From the NCBI GenBank assembly GCA_900768845.1, contig CAAGEK010000035.1, positions 1-64,000 on the forward strand: a stretch of DNA of 64,000 bases, in the 5' to 3' direction. Under the pieces are notes generated by a model. The model was not told the DNA's origin and searched no databases. It was given only the letters and a program-made list of their open reading frames with translations. The position numbers and the translations under genes were made by a program. Within the stretch, counting starts at the first letter, position 1. Each line of letters begins with the position of its first letter. This stretch comes from Alphaproteobacteria bacterium (GTDB lineage Bacteria; Pseudomonadota; Alphaproteobacteria; CAAGCB01; CAG-977). Positions 8,281-16,861 of the stretch are shown one piece after another.

Positions 8281-9849
8281 GTGCTGATTGACGATCAAAG
8301 CCAGACGATAAGGGCTTTTTCACATTCCGACGCGTTCGGCGTCAAAGGAAAGAAGGTTGAAGTCCGCGAATCCAACATTTCGACCGTTTTTCTGGTCGGG
8401 GACAAAGCGTACAAGCTCAAACGCGGCGTCAAGTATCCGTACGTCGATTATTCGACGGCGGAAAAACGTCGCGACGCGTGCGAAAAAGAGTTGCTGATCT
8501 GTCGCGGGACGGCTCCTGGGCTTTGCGTCGGTGTGGAAACGGTCGTTATCGATAAAAACGGCAAAATTAAAATCGGTTCGGCCGCTTCGGACAAAAATGC
8601 GGAAGTCATTGACTACCTGTTGGTCATGAACCGTTTCGACGAAGCCGATTTGTTTGAAAATCTGGCCGAAAACGGCAAGCTGGACAGGTTTGAAATGATG
8701 GATCTGGCTGAAAAGGCCGTGGAATTGCACAAAAATGCCGAAGTTTTCAAACATCGGGGAGGGGCGGCGATGATCCGCAACCGCATCATTGAAAACGACG
8801 GATTGATGCGCTGTTTCGTCCCCGAGATTTTCGATCCCGACGACATTGACGCTTTGAAACGCGACGCTTTGAAGGCTTTGGAAAAGTATGCGCCCCTTCT
8901 GGACGCCCGCAAGGCGGAGGGAAAAGTCCGTTGGTGTCACGGCGATATGCATTTCCATAACATTGTGATGCTGAACGGGAAACCGGCTCTGTTCGACCCT
9001 GTCGAATTTAACGACGAACTGACCCATATCGACATTTTGTATGATTTGGCGTTTTTGCTGATGGATATGGAAAGCCGCGGGTTGCGCCGTCTGGCCAGCA
9101 TCCTGTTCAACCATTATATGGCGTATTCGGCCGATTGGGAAGGCGTGCCGGCTTTGCCGCTGTTCCTGTCATGCCGTGCGGCCGTCAACGCGTATGTGTA
9201 CGCTCAGCGTTCTTCGGAAACCAAAGACGGTGAAACGGCCGAACGTCTGGCAAAACAGGCGTACGAATACCTGATCACCGCACGCCGTTTTTTGAATCCT
9301 CCTCCGCCCGTTCTGGTCGCTTGCGGCGGTTTGTCGGGAAGCGGGAAATCCCGTATCGGGCGCGAACTGGCTCCGTTCATCGGTTCCCCTCCCGGAGCGG
9401 TGATTTTGCGCGACGACGTTTTGCGTAAAAATATGTTGGGGATCGCTCCCGACGATTTTCTGGGGGAGGAGGCTTATACTCCGGAAAACGAAGCGAAGGT
9501 TTTCGATTCGCTGTGTGCGGAGTGCCGCCGCGTTTTGGCGACGGGGCAGTCCGTCGTCGCAGACGCGTTGTTTCATGACGAAAATCAACGTAAAGCGATT
9601 GAAGCTCTGGCAAAGGAAGCGGGCGTCGAGTTCCGCGGTTTCTGGGTGGATGCGCCGTTGGAAATCCGCAAAGAACGCGTTTTGTCGCGCAAACGCAATC
9701 CGTCCGACGTGAAATCGACGGCCGTTTTGGAAAAACAATTGGACATAGACGTCGGAACGGTCACATGGGACAAAGTGGACACTTCGGGCGACCGTATGGC
9801 GACTTTGGCGCGTGTCCGGTCTTTGTTGGCGGATAAAAAAGCGGGATAG
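8281..9849 (+). CDS. Fusion of APH-like kinase domain and P-loop (AAA_33) kinase domain
   Basis: This 522-residue cytoplasmic protein has two domains. Residues about 1-330 resemble aminoglycoside-phosphotransferase-type kinases, with the catalytic loop HGDMHFHNIV and a following metal-ligand stretch FDPVEFND. Residues about 340-522 form a P-loop kinase with Walker A GGLSGSGKS. The combination occurs in conserved uncharacterised bacterial proteins (COG2187 plus COG0645-like). The substrate is unknown. It starts at GTG with AGAGGTG upstream. The uspA-like gene follows 2 bases after the stop, so the two are coexpressed. Confidence 0.8.
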   Translation: MLIDDQSQTIRAFSHSDAFGVKGKKVEVRESNISTVFLVGDKAYKLKRGVKYPYVDYSTAEKRRDACEKELLICRGTAPGLCVGVETVVIDKNGKIKIGSAASDKNAEVIDYLLVMNRFDEADLFENLAENGKLDRFEMMDLAEKAVELHKNAEVFKHRGGAAMIRNRIIENDGLMRCFVPEIFDPDDIDALKRDALKALEKYAPLLDARKAEGKVRWCHGDMHFHNIVMLNGKPALFDPVEFNDELTHIDILYDLAFLLMDMESRGLRRLASILFNHYMAYSADWEGVPALPLFLSCRAAVNAYVYAQRSSETKDGETAERLAKQAYEYLITARRFLNPPPPVLVACGGLSGSGKSRIGRELAPFIGSPPGAVILRDDVLRKNMLGIAPDDFLGEEAYTPENEAKVFDSLCAECRRVLATGQSVVADALFHDENQRKAIEALAKEAGVEFRGFWVDAPLEIRKERVLSRKRNPSDVKSTAVLEKQLDIDVGTVTWDKVDTSGDRMATLARVRSLLADKKAG

Positions 9850-9851
9850 TC

Positions 9852-10736
9852 ATGGACGCTTTTAAAGAAATCTTGGCGTGTATCGGAGCGGCGGAAGAGG
9901 TTGAGCCCGCATTAAAGACGGCTTTGGCCGTTGCGAAGGACTTTGCCGCTCACGTCACGGCGGTTCATGTGCGCCGCGATCCGTCGTGCGTCATGCCCGT
10001 TCCCGTTATGACGGCGGATGTGACGGGCTTTGTCGTCAATGACGTAATCGCCGCGGAAGAGGACGTTTTAATCCGGACGGCGGATGAAACGCGTCGCGCT
10101 TTCGATGCGTTCGTCCGGCGGGAAAACGTGCCGGCGGATAAAGACGGCAAAGAGGCCGTGACAATGGAATACCGCGAACTGAACGGTTGCGGAAACGAAG
10201 AAATCGTATGGCTGTCACGCGTATCCGATTTGACGGTTTTGGCGCGTCCCGATCCGTCCGTTTGCGCCGAAGACGCTTTTGCAACGGCGAACGCCGCATT
10301 GACGGAAAGCGGCGCGGCGGTGTTGGTCGCTTCTTTGACTGATTTGCCGCGGGAAAAGTTCGCCCGACGGATCGCCGTCGTGTGGGATGCTTCCGAAGAG
10401 GCGGCTAAGACGGTCGCTTTGTCAATGCCGTTTTTAAAACGTGCGGAAGAAGTCGTTTTGTTGGAAACGGCCGCTCCCGATCCCGATTTGGCGGGCGTCG
10501 GGGTTTTGCGCCGCCGCTTGGAACGCCACGGAATCAACGCTTCGACGCTGATTATGCCCGAAACGTCGGGCGGAGCGGCTTTGGGCGACGAGTTGATCCG
10601 CCAAACCTGCGGCGGTCGTTTCGATATGCTGGCGATGGGGGCGTACACCCAAAGCAATATGCGTCGCTGGATTTTGGGCAGTACGACGCGTTATTTGCTT
10701 GAACACGCGGATATCCCTTTGTTTATGGCGCATTAA
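9852..10736 (+). CDS. Tandem-domain universal stress protein
   Basis: The 294-residue protein has two UspA-like Rossmann domains. The second ends with the ATP-binding signature G-x2-G-x9-G-S-like stretch (MGAYTQSNMRRWILGSTT) and the family ending LLEHADIPLF. The first (about residues 1-145) lacks a clear ATP loop and may be structural. It directly follows the APH-like kinase gene and lies just upstream of groESL, a stress-associated setting. Its ligand and role are unknown. Confidence 0.82.
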   Translation: MDAFKEILACIGAAEEVEPALKTALAVAKDFAAHVTAVHVRRDPSCVMPVPVMTADVTGFVVNDVIAAEEDVLIRTADETRRAFDAFVRRENVPADKDGKEAVTMEYRELNGCGNEEIVWLSRVSDLTVLARPDPSVCAEDAFATANAALTESGAAVLVASLTDLPREKFARRIAVVWDASEEAAKTVALSMPFLKRAEEVVLLETAAPDPDLAGVGVLRRRLERHGINASTLIMPETSGGAALGDELIRQTCGGRFDMLAMGAYTQSNMRRWILGSTTRYLLEHADIPLFMAH

Positions 10737-10768
10737 GCCGTACTTTCGTAAAATTTTCGGCCTCCCCC

Positions 10769-10797
10769 TTGACATCGCTTTCCGGCCGTCCTATGTA
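10769..10797 (+). promoter_or_regulatory. groESL promoter
   Basis: TTGACA (10769-10774), a 17-base spacer and TATGTA (10792-10797) form a near-consensus housekeeping promoter. The predicted start site falls inside the adjacent CIRCE element. Confidence 0.8.
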
Positions 10798-10798
10798 T

Positions 10799-10825
10799 TT
10801 AGCACTCGGCGGGAAAGAGTGCCAA
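10799..10825 (+). promoter_or_regulatory. CIRCE element (HrcA operator)
   Basis: TTAGCACTC, 9 bases, then GAGTGCCAA matches the CIRCE inverted repeat (consensus TTAGCACTC-N9-GAGTGCTAA) with one mismatch. Its place at the expected transcription start implies repression of groESL by HrcA and release on heat shock. No hrcA gene is in this window. Confidence 0.93.
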
Positions 10826-10885
10826 AACTCTTTCCGGTCGTCCGTTAAGAATATGACACTTCACAATATTCAGAGGGTTACAATC

Positions 10886-11173
10886 ATGAAATTCAGACCG
10901 TTGCTTGACCGCGTTTTGGTCAAACGTACCGTAGAAGACACCAAAACAGCCGGCGGTATCATCATTCCCGATACGGCAAAGGAAAAACCGTCGCAGGGCG
11001 AAATCATCGCCGTAGGCCCCGGAGCCCGCGACGAACAGGGCAAGACGTTGCCGATGTCTTTGAAAATCGGCGACCGTATCTTGTTCGGCAAATGGTCGGG
11101 TACGGAAGTCAAGATCGACGGCGAAGAGCTGTTGATCATGAAAGAGGCCGACGTTCTGGGCGTTTTGGAATAA
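10886..11173 (+). CDS. groES: Co-chaperonin GroES
   Basis: The 95-residue 10-kDa chaperonin caps the GroEL ring. Sequence from MKFRPLLDRVLVKR through the mobile loop (TAGGIIIPDTAKEKP) to LLIMKEADVLGVLE is typical. The ATG at 10886 is chosen because it gives the family N terminus. A start at 10769 would run through the promoter and operator. groEL follows after about 75 bases. Confidence 0.98.
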   Translation: MKFRPLLDRVLVKRTVEDTKTAGGIIIPDTAKEKPSQGEIIAVGPGARDEQGKTLPMSLKIGDRILFGKWSGTEVKIDGEELLIMKEADVLGVLE

Positions 11174-11247
11174 AGTCCGCGCTGTCGCCCGTTTGATGCG
11201 GTTTTTATCAACGTAATATCACACTTTCTCAAGGAAGGTTTTTCACT

Positions 11248-12903
11248 ATGTCTGCAAAAGAAGTTAAATTTTCCACCGACGCCCGCAGTGCGATGCTGCG
11301 CGGTGTGGACATCCTTGCCGATACGGTAAAGGTCACGCTGGGGCCCAAAGGCCGCAACGTCGTTTTGTCGAAATCCTTCGGTGCCCCGCGCATTACGAAG
11401 GACGGCGTTTCCGTTGCCAAGGAAATCGAGCTGGCCAACAAATTTGAAAACATGGGAGCGCAGATGGTTAAAGAAGCCGCTTCCAAAACGGCCGACGTCG
11501 CCGGCGACGGCACGACCTCCGCGACCGTTCTGGCTCAGGCGATCGTCCGCGAAGGGTGCAAGGCCGTTGCCGCCGGTATGAATCCGATGGATTTGCGCCG
11601 CGGTATCGATATGGCCGTTGCGGCGGTTATCGCTGACGTAAAATCCCGTTCCCGCAAGGTTTCGACTTCCGCCGAAGTCGCGCAGGTCGGTACGATTTCC
11701 GCGAACGGCGACAGCTCGATCGGCGAATATCTGGCCGATGCGATGGAAAAAGTCGGCAACGAAGGCGTTATCACCGTTGAAGACGCCAAAGGCCTGAACA
11801 CGGAATTGGAAGTCGTCGAAGGGATGCAGTTCGACCGCGGTTACCTGTCCCCGTACTTTGTTACGAATGCGGAAAAGATGACCTGCGAACTGGAAAATCC
11901 GTTCATTTTGATTCACGAAGCCAAACTGTCCAACCTGCAATCGATGTTGCCGGTTTTGGAAGCCGTCGTTCAGTCCGCCCGTCCGTTGCTGATCATTGCC
12001 GAAGACGTTGAAGGCGAAGCTTTGGCGACTTTGGTTGTCAACAAGTTGCGCGGCGGATTGAAAGTCGCCGCGGTCAAGGCTCCCGGTTTCGGCGACCGCC
12101 GCAAAGCCATGTTGGAAGACATCGCCATTCTGACGAAAGGTCAGGTCGTTTCTTCCGATTTGGGTATCAAGCTTGAAGACGTTACGTTGGATATGTTGGG
12201 AACGGCGAAAAAGATTTCGATTACCAAAGACAACACGACGATCGTTGACGGCGCGGGTGCCAAGGACGAAATCGAAGGCCGTTGCGCTCAGATTAAGAAA
12301 CAGATTGAAGACACGACGTCCGAATATGACAAGGAAAAACTGCAGGAACGCTTGGCGAAACTGTCCGGCGGCGTGGCGGTGATCAAGGTCGGCGGCGCGT
12401 CCGAAGTCGAAGTTAAAGAAAAGAAAGACCGTGTTGACGACGCTTTGCACGCGACCCGTGCGGCTGTTGAAGAAGGCATCGTAACGGGCGGCGGTACGGC
12501 TTTGCTGTACGCTGTCAAGAGCCTTGACGCACTGAAACCCGAAAACGACGACCAGCGCGTCGGCATTGACATCATCCGTCGCGCTTTGCAGGCTCCGATC
12601 CGTCAGATCGCCGCGAACGCGGGCGAAGACGGTGCCGTTATCGTCGGCAAATTGCTGGAAGGCGAAAAGACGAATATCGGCTTTAACGCTCAGACTGGCA
12701 AGTATGTCGATATGTTTGAAGCCGGCATCATCGACCCGACGAAGGTTGTCCGCACGGCTTTGGAAAGCGCGTCTTCCGTCGCCGGTTTGTTAATCACGAC
12801 CGAAGCGATGGTCGCCGACAAGCCCGAAGAAACCTGCAAATGCCACGGCGGTGCCGGTGACATGGGCGGTATGGGCGGCATGGGAGGCATGGGCGGTTTC
12901 TGA
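11248..12903 (+). CDS. groEL: Chaperonin GroEL
   Basis: The 551-residue 60-kDa chaperonin has canonical signatures, including VTLGPKGRNVVL, DGTTSATVLAQAI and the C-terminal GGM repeats (GGMGGMGGMGGF). AAGGAAG precedes the ATG. It is cotranscribed with groES and ends in a strong terminator. Oddly, the flexible tail carries ETCKCHGG (Cys530, Cys532, His533) just before the GGM repeats. A metal- or thiol-reactive CxCH motif there is not usual for GroEL. Confidence 0.98.
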   Translation: MSAKEVKFSTDARSAMLRGVDILADTVKVTLGPKGRNVVLSKSFGAPRITKDGVSVAKEIELANKFENMGAQMVKEAASKTADVAGDGTTSATVLAQAIVREGCKAVAAGMNPMDLRRGIDMAVAAVIADVKSRSRKVSTSAEVAQVGTISANGDSSIGEYLADAMEKVGNEGVITVEDAKGLNTELEVVEGMQFDRGYLSPYFVTNAEKMTCELENPFILIHEAKLSNLQSMLPVLEAVVQSARPLLIIAEDVEGEALATLVVNKLRGGLKVAAVKAPGFGDRRKAMLEDIAILTKGQVVSSDLGIKLEDVTLDMLGTAKKISITKDNTTIVDGAGAKDEIEGRCAQIKKQIEDTTSEYDKEKLQERLAKLSGGVAVIKVGGASEVEVKEKKDRVDDALHATRAAVEEGIVTGGGTALLYAVKSLDALKPENDDQRVGIDIIRRALQAPIRQIAANAGEDGAVIVGKLLEGEKTNIGFNAQTGKYVDMFEAGIIDPTKVVRTALESASSVAGLLITTEAMVADKPEETCKCHGGAGDMGGMGGMGGMGGF

Positions 12904-12930
12904 TCGCTTTCGCGTCCTTTCGCAAAACGG

Positions 12931-12958
12931 AAAAGAGCCTCGAAAGAGGCTCTTTTTT
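12931..12958 (+). terminator. groESL terminator
   Basis: AAAAGAGCCTC, loop GAAA, GAGGCTCTTTTTT: an 11-bp stem with a stable tetraloop and U-run, 28 bases after the groEL stop. Confidence 0.93.
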
Positions 12959-13264
12959 GTGTTTGCAGGATTTGGAATCCGGATGTGTGCGCCTTGAAGA
13001 TATGTGTACCTTGAAACGGTGCGCGGGCTTTGAAATGTTGTAGCAGGTTTGAGATTTTCAAAAACGATGCCGGTTTTCGCCTTGACGTCCGGACTTTTTC
13101 CGACTTGTCCGAAACGCTGAAAAGGCTTTGCCCGATCCGTGTCTTACACCTTCGGATTTGAAAGCCTGACGGGTGGTTTGTTTACGAAAAATTAAGAAAT
13201 GCTTGTCTTTTTACGGCGGGGGGTATAGCCTGATGAACGGAAAATGTTCTGTTAGGGATTTTTG
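12959..13264. other. Intergenic region before the ABC operon
   Basis: About 300 bases without a supported gene. The 3' part has a possible promoter (TTGTCT near 13204, TATAGC near 13224) with a G6 run in the spacer. The remainder shows no recognisable element. Confidence 0.4.
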
Positions 13265-14224
13265 ATGATAACATTGGAAAACGTAACGCGGAAATATGGG
13301 GCGTTCACGGCGGTGGACGGCTTGAGTATGTCCGTTCCCAAAGGGCAGGTGCTGGGCTTTTTGGGACCGAACGGCGCGGGGAAATCAACGACCATGCGTA
13401 TGATTTCCGGATTTTTGTCGCCGACTTCGGGGCGGATTTCCGTATGCGGTTTCGACGTCGTTGAAAACCCCGTCGCAGTGAAAAAAAGAATAGGATATAT
13501 GCCCGAAGGGGCTCCTTCTTATGCCGATATGTTTCCGTCGGGCTTTTTGGAATTCGTCGCCGAAGCCCGCGGGTTGTCGGGACAGGCCAAAAAGCGGGCT
13601 CTTGACCGCGTGATTGATGAAGTTTCCTTGGAAAACGTGCTGTACCAACCGATTGACACCCTTTCAAAGGGGTATAAACGTCGCGTCGGGTTGGCTCAGG
13701 CTTTGATTCACGATCCCGAAGTTTTGATTTTGGACGAGCCGACGGAAGGCCTTGATCCCAACCAAAAGCGCGAAATCCGCTCCTTGTTGCGCCGCATAAG
13801 GGAAAACAAGTCGATCATCATTTCAACCCATGTGTTGGAAGAGGTCGAAGCGTTGTGTTCAAGGATCGTCGTGATTGACAAAGGCAAAATCGTTTTGGAT
13901 GACACGCCGGCGGCACTGATGGCTTTGTCGCCCGTGCATCAGGCTCTTTACGTCGTCGTTCCCGATTTTCAAAAAGAACGGGCTCTTGCCGCGTTCGGCG
14001 AATTTCCGGCTTTGACGGCGAAGGAAGTCCGTCAGGAAAGTCAGGGAAACCTGTTGTTTGCGGTTACGGCGACGACGACGGAATCCTTTGCGGCGGATTT
14101 GGTTGACGCATTGCGTCGCCGGAACGTGAAAATCAAAGATTTGTATGTGGAAAAAGGACGCTTGGACGAAGTGTTCTATGCCTTTACGTCGCCCGAAAAA
14201 GGCGTTTCGTTAAGAGAGGAATGA
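13265..14224 (+). CDS. ABC transporter ATP-binding protein (GldA-like)
   Basis: The ATPase subunit of an ABC-2 type system. It has Walker A GPNGAGKST, a variant signature LSKGYKRRVG (the LSGGQ position), Walker B VLILDEPTEGLDP and the switch His (IISTHVLEEVE). The C-terminal 90 residues are the regulatory extension common to GldA/CcmA-like proteins. The ATG at 13265 is preferred over a TTG one codon earlier. The stop overlaps the next start, and the next three genes form the rest of the complex. The substrate is unknown; GldAFG-like sets occur widely outside gliding bacteria. Confidence 0.88.
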   Translation: MITLENVTRKYGAFTAVDGLSMSVPKGQVLGFLGPNGAGKSTTMRMISGFLSPTSGRISVCGFDVVENPVAVKKRIGYMPEGAPSYADMFPSGFLEFVAEARGLSGQAKKRALDRVIDEVSLENVLYQPIDTLSKGYKRRVGLAQALIHDPEVLILDEPTEGLDPNQKREIRSLLRRIRENKSIIISTHVLEEVEALCSRIVVIDKGKIVLDDTPAALMALSPVHQALYVVVPDFQKERALAAFGEFPALTAKEVRQESQGNLLFAVTATTTESFAADLVDALRRRNVKIKDLYVEKGRLDEVFYAFTSPEKGVSLREE

Positions 14225-14958
14225 TGAAACCGCTGGCCGTTGTCGCAAAACGTGAATTGTCGGGATACTTCACAACGCCCGTCGCGTGGATATTTTTGAT
14301 TATTTTCGTCGCATTGTCGGGAATGCTGACCTTTTATGCGGGGAATTTTTTTGAACGCTCTCAGGCGGATTTGCAATCCTTTTTCATGTTTCACCCTTGG
14401 CTGTATGTGTTTTTGATTTCCGCCGTATCCATGCGGATGTGGGCGGAAGAACGGCGCAGCGGCACGATCGAACTGCTGATGACTTTGCCCGTTTCAACGG
14501 CGGATTTGGTTTTGGGAAAATTTTTGGCCGCATGGATTTTCGTTGCCGCGGCTTTGGTTATGACCTTTCCGATTTGGTGGACGGTCAATTATTTGGGGGT
14601 TCCCGATAACGGCGTCATTATCATGAGCTATTTCGCCAGCTTTATGATCGCCGGAACGTTTTTATCGGTCGGGTCGTGTCTGTCCGCGTGTACCAAAAGC
14701 CAGATCGTCGCATTCGTTTTAACGATGATGGCTTGCATCCTTTTGACGTTTCTGGGATCCGACGCGCTGACGAACGCTTTTTCGGGCATGGCGACGGAAA
14801 AAATGCTCAAGCTTTTAAAATCGTTCGGTTTTCTGGTTCATTATATGTCAATCACGCGTGGCGTTTTGGATTTGCGCGACATTATATTCTTTGTTTCGTT
14901 TGACAGTGTGTTCCTGTTTGCGACCGTGATTGTTTTGGAACGGAAAAAGGCGGAATAG
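14221..14958 (+). CDS. ABC-2 type permease (GldF-like)
   Basis: The 245-residue integral membrane protein has about six helices, beginning with the conserved KRELSGYFTTPVAWIF stretch of GldF/NosY-like permeases and a RMWAEERRSGTIELL cytoplasmic segment. It overlaps the ATPase gene by 4 bases and the GldG-like gene follows 2 bases later, so it should be the membrane partner of the ATPase. Confidence 0.87.
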   Translation: MMKPLAVVAKRELSGYFTTPVAWIFLIIFVALSGMLTFYAGNFFERSQADLQSFFMFHPWLYVFLISAVSMRMWAEERRSGTIELLMTLPVSTADLVLGKFLAAWIFVAAALVMTFPIWWTVNYLGVPDNGVIIMSYFASFMIAGTFLSVGSCLSACTKSQIVAFVLTMMACILLTFLGSDALTNAFSGMATEKMLKLLKSFGFLVHYMSITRGVLDLRDIIFFVSFDSVFLFATVIVLERKKAE

Positions 14959-14960
14959 CC

Positions 14961-16856
14961 ATGAAGAAATTTTCAAACCTCAGCCGTGCAAAGGCGGGCG
15001 TTCTCGGATTGGTCGCCGCCGTCGTCCTGTTTTTAAGCGTGAACATCGTCGCGACGTTCGCTTTGAAAAATTATCGTGCGGATTTGACGGAATCCCGTCT
15101 GTATTCCCTGTCGCAGGGGTCGAAGGAGGCTTTGGCGAAAATCAGGGAACCCGTCACCGTGCGGTTTTACCTATCGGAAAAGCTGTCTTCCGCTTCTCAA
15201 ATTCATGCGAATTACGCTTTGCGCGTTTTAGAGTTGCTGGAACAATATGTCGCCGCGGCGGACGGCAAGTTGCGTTTGGAGGTCATTGATCCGGTTCCGT
15301 TTTCCAAAACCGAAGACGAAGCTTTGGCTTACGGGATTAAAGGCATTCCCGTGGCGGGGTCTTCCGAATACGTTTATATGGGGCTGACGATTTCCAATTC
15401 TTCGGATCGCCGCCGGACGATAGCGATGCTTGATCCATCGCGTGAGCGGTTTTTGGAATACGACATTACAAAATATCTGACCGATTTGACACAGGCGAAA
15501 CGTCCGGTCGTCGGCGTTATCAGTTCCTTGCCGGTTGACGGGCGGGGCGAGCCTCATCTGATTTATCCGACATATCAGCCGCGGTGGGCGGTCATGAAAC
15601 AGATTCGAGAGATTTTCGACGTGCGCCCCATCGCTTCCCATGTGTTGGACATTCCCGAAGACGTGGATGTTTTGATGCTGGTCAATCCGAAACGTTTTAT
15701 GGATGAAACGCTGTATGCCATAGATCAATATGTCATGCGCGGCGGCAATCTGATCATACTGGCCGATCCGTATTCCGAAATCGAAAAAGGGTCGGGGAAT
15801 GCGTCTTATGCCGTTTCCCCCGATTTGAACCGGCTGTTTTCCGCTTGGGGGATTGCGTTCGGGACGAAAGCCGTCGTGGGGGATATGAGACTGGCTCAAA
15901 TCGTTTCTCATACGGAAGGGGGGGCGAATGTTCAGGTGAAATACCTGCCCCGCTTGGAAATTCCCGAAGGTTATCTCAGCCCCGAAGACCCTGTCACCAA
16001 TGCTTTGAGCGATGTGGTTCTGTCGACGGCGGGGTATTTTTCCGTCGTGGAGCGAAAACCCGATTTGACGGTGACACCCTTGATTTTTTCTTCCGACGAA
16101 TCGGAATTGATAAAAACGTCCCGATTGATCTTGCCCGACCCGTCGGGGTTGCTCCGTTCGTTTAAAAGCACGGACAGGAATTATGTTTTGGGGATCAGGA
16201 TCAAAGGAACTCCCGACAGCGGTTTTGAACGTGCGCCCGTCCGCAATTTTTCAAAACCGAGGACGGAACCGCACCTTTCAAAGTCCGTCAAGCCCGTCAA
16301 CATCATTATCATCGGTGACGCCGATTTTCTGGCGGACAGGTTTTGGGCGCATACGGATAACGCTTTGGGAGTGGATCAAATTTATCCGTTTGCCGGCAAC
16401 GGCGATTTGATTGTCAACGCTTTGGATAATTTAAGCGGAGCCGTTTCCCTGATTGATTTGCGCTCCAAAGCGGAATGGCGGCGTCCGTTTTTGCTGTTGG
16501 ACGCATTGGCTCAAAACGCCGCCCGCCGCTACAGGGCGAGAGAAAATGAAATTATGGCGGAATTGAACCGCACGCAGGACAGGTTGAAAGAACTGACTCA
16601 AAAAGCGTCTTCAAAAGGAGAGGGACAGTTGCTCAGTCGCGACGATTCGGACGAATTGCAGGAATTGAGGGCGCGTCAGCTGGCTTTGCGTTCCGATTTG
16701 CGTGCGGTGCAAGGCGTCTTGTCCAGAGATGTTGCGGCGTTGCAATCGTTTATGGTTTTGTTGAATGTGGCTTTTGTCCCGTGTTTGCTGGCGATTGTCG
16801 CCCTGTTTATTGCATGGCGCAGGAAATCCCGCCGTTCGATTGTCAGGAAAGGATAG
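14961..16856 (+). CDS. GldG-like ABC auxiliary protein
   Basis: The 631-residue protein has an N-terminal anchor (about residues 13-36), a large extracytoplasmic region and a C-terminal helix (FMVLLNVAFVPCLLAIVALFIAW) followed by a basic tail. ADLTESRLYSLSQGSKEALA and the later DVDVLMLVNPK stretch are typical of the GldG/ABC_transp_aux family. An amphipathic segment around residues 530-590 may be coiled coil. It is translationally close to the permease (2 bases) and the DUF4340 gene (5 bases). Confidence 0.83.
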   Translation: MKKFSNLSRAKAGVLGLVAAVVLFLSVNIVATFALKNYRADLTESRLYSLSQGSKEALAKIREPVTVRFYLSEKLSSASQIHANYALRVLELLEQYVAAADGKLRLEVIDPVPFSKTEDEALAYGIKGIPVAGSSEYVYMGLTISNSSDRRRTIAMLDPSRERFLEYDITKYLTDLTQAKRPVVGVISSLPVDGRGEPHLIYPTYQPRWAVMKQIREIFDVRPIASHVLDIPEDVDVLMLVNPKRFMDETLYAIDQYVMRGGNLIILADPYSEIEKGSGNASYAVSPDLNRLFSAWGIAFGTKAVVGDMRLAQIVSHTEGGANVQVKYLPRLEIPEGYLSPEDPVTNALSDVVLSTAGYFSVVERKPDLTVTPLIFSSDESELIKTSRLILPDPSGLLRSFKSTDRNYVLGIRIKGTPDSGFERAPVRNFSKPRTEPHLSKSVKPVNIIIIGDADFLADRFWAHTDNALGVDQIYPFAGNGDLIVNALDNLSGAVSLIDLRSKAEWRRPFLLLDALAQNAARRYRARENEIMAELNRTQDRLKELTQKASSKGEGQLLSRDDSDELQELRARQLALRSDLRAVQGVLSRDVAALQSFMVLLNVAFVPCLLAIVALFIAWRRKSRRSIVRKG

Positions 16857-16861
16857 ATTCC

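Noticed and set aside
10870..12450. Long open frame (526 codons) on the minus strand opposite groES/groEL
   Set aside because: It mirrors the codon bias of groESL; the protein is low-complexity Phe/Arg/Asn-rich and resembles nothing known.
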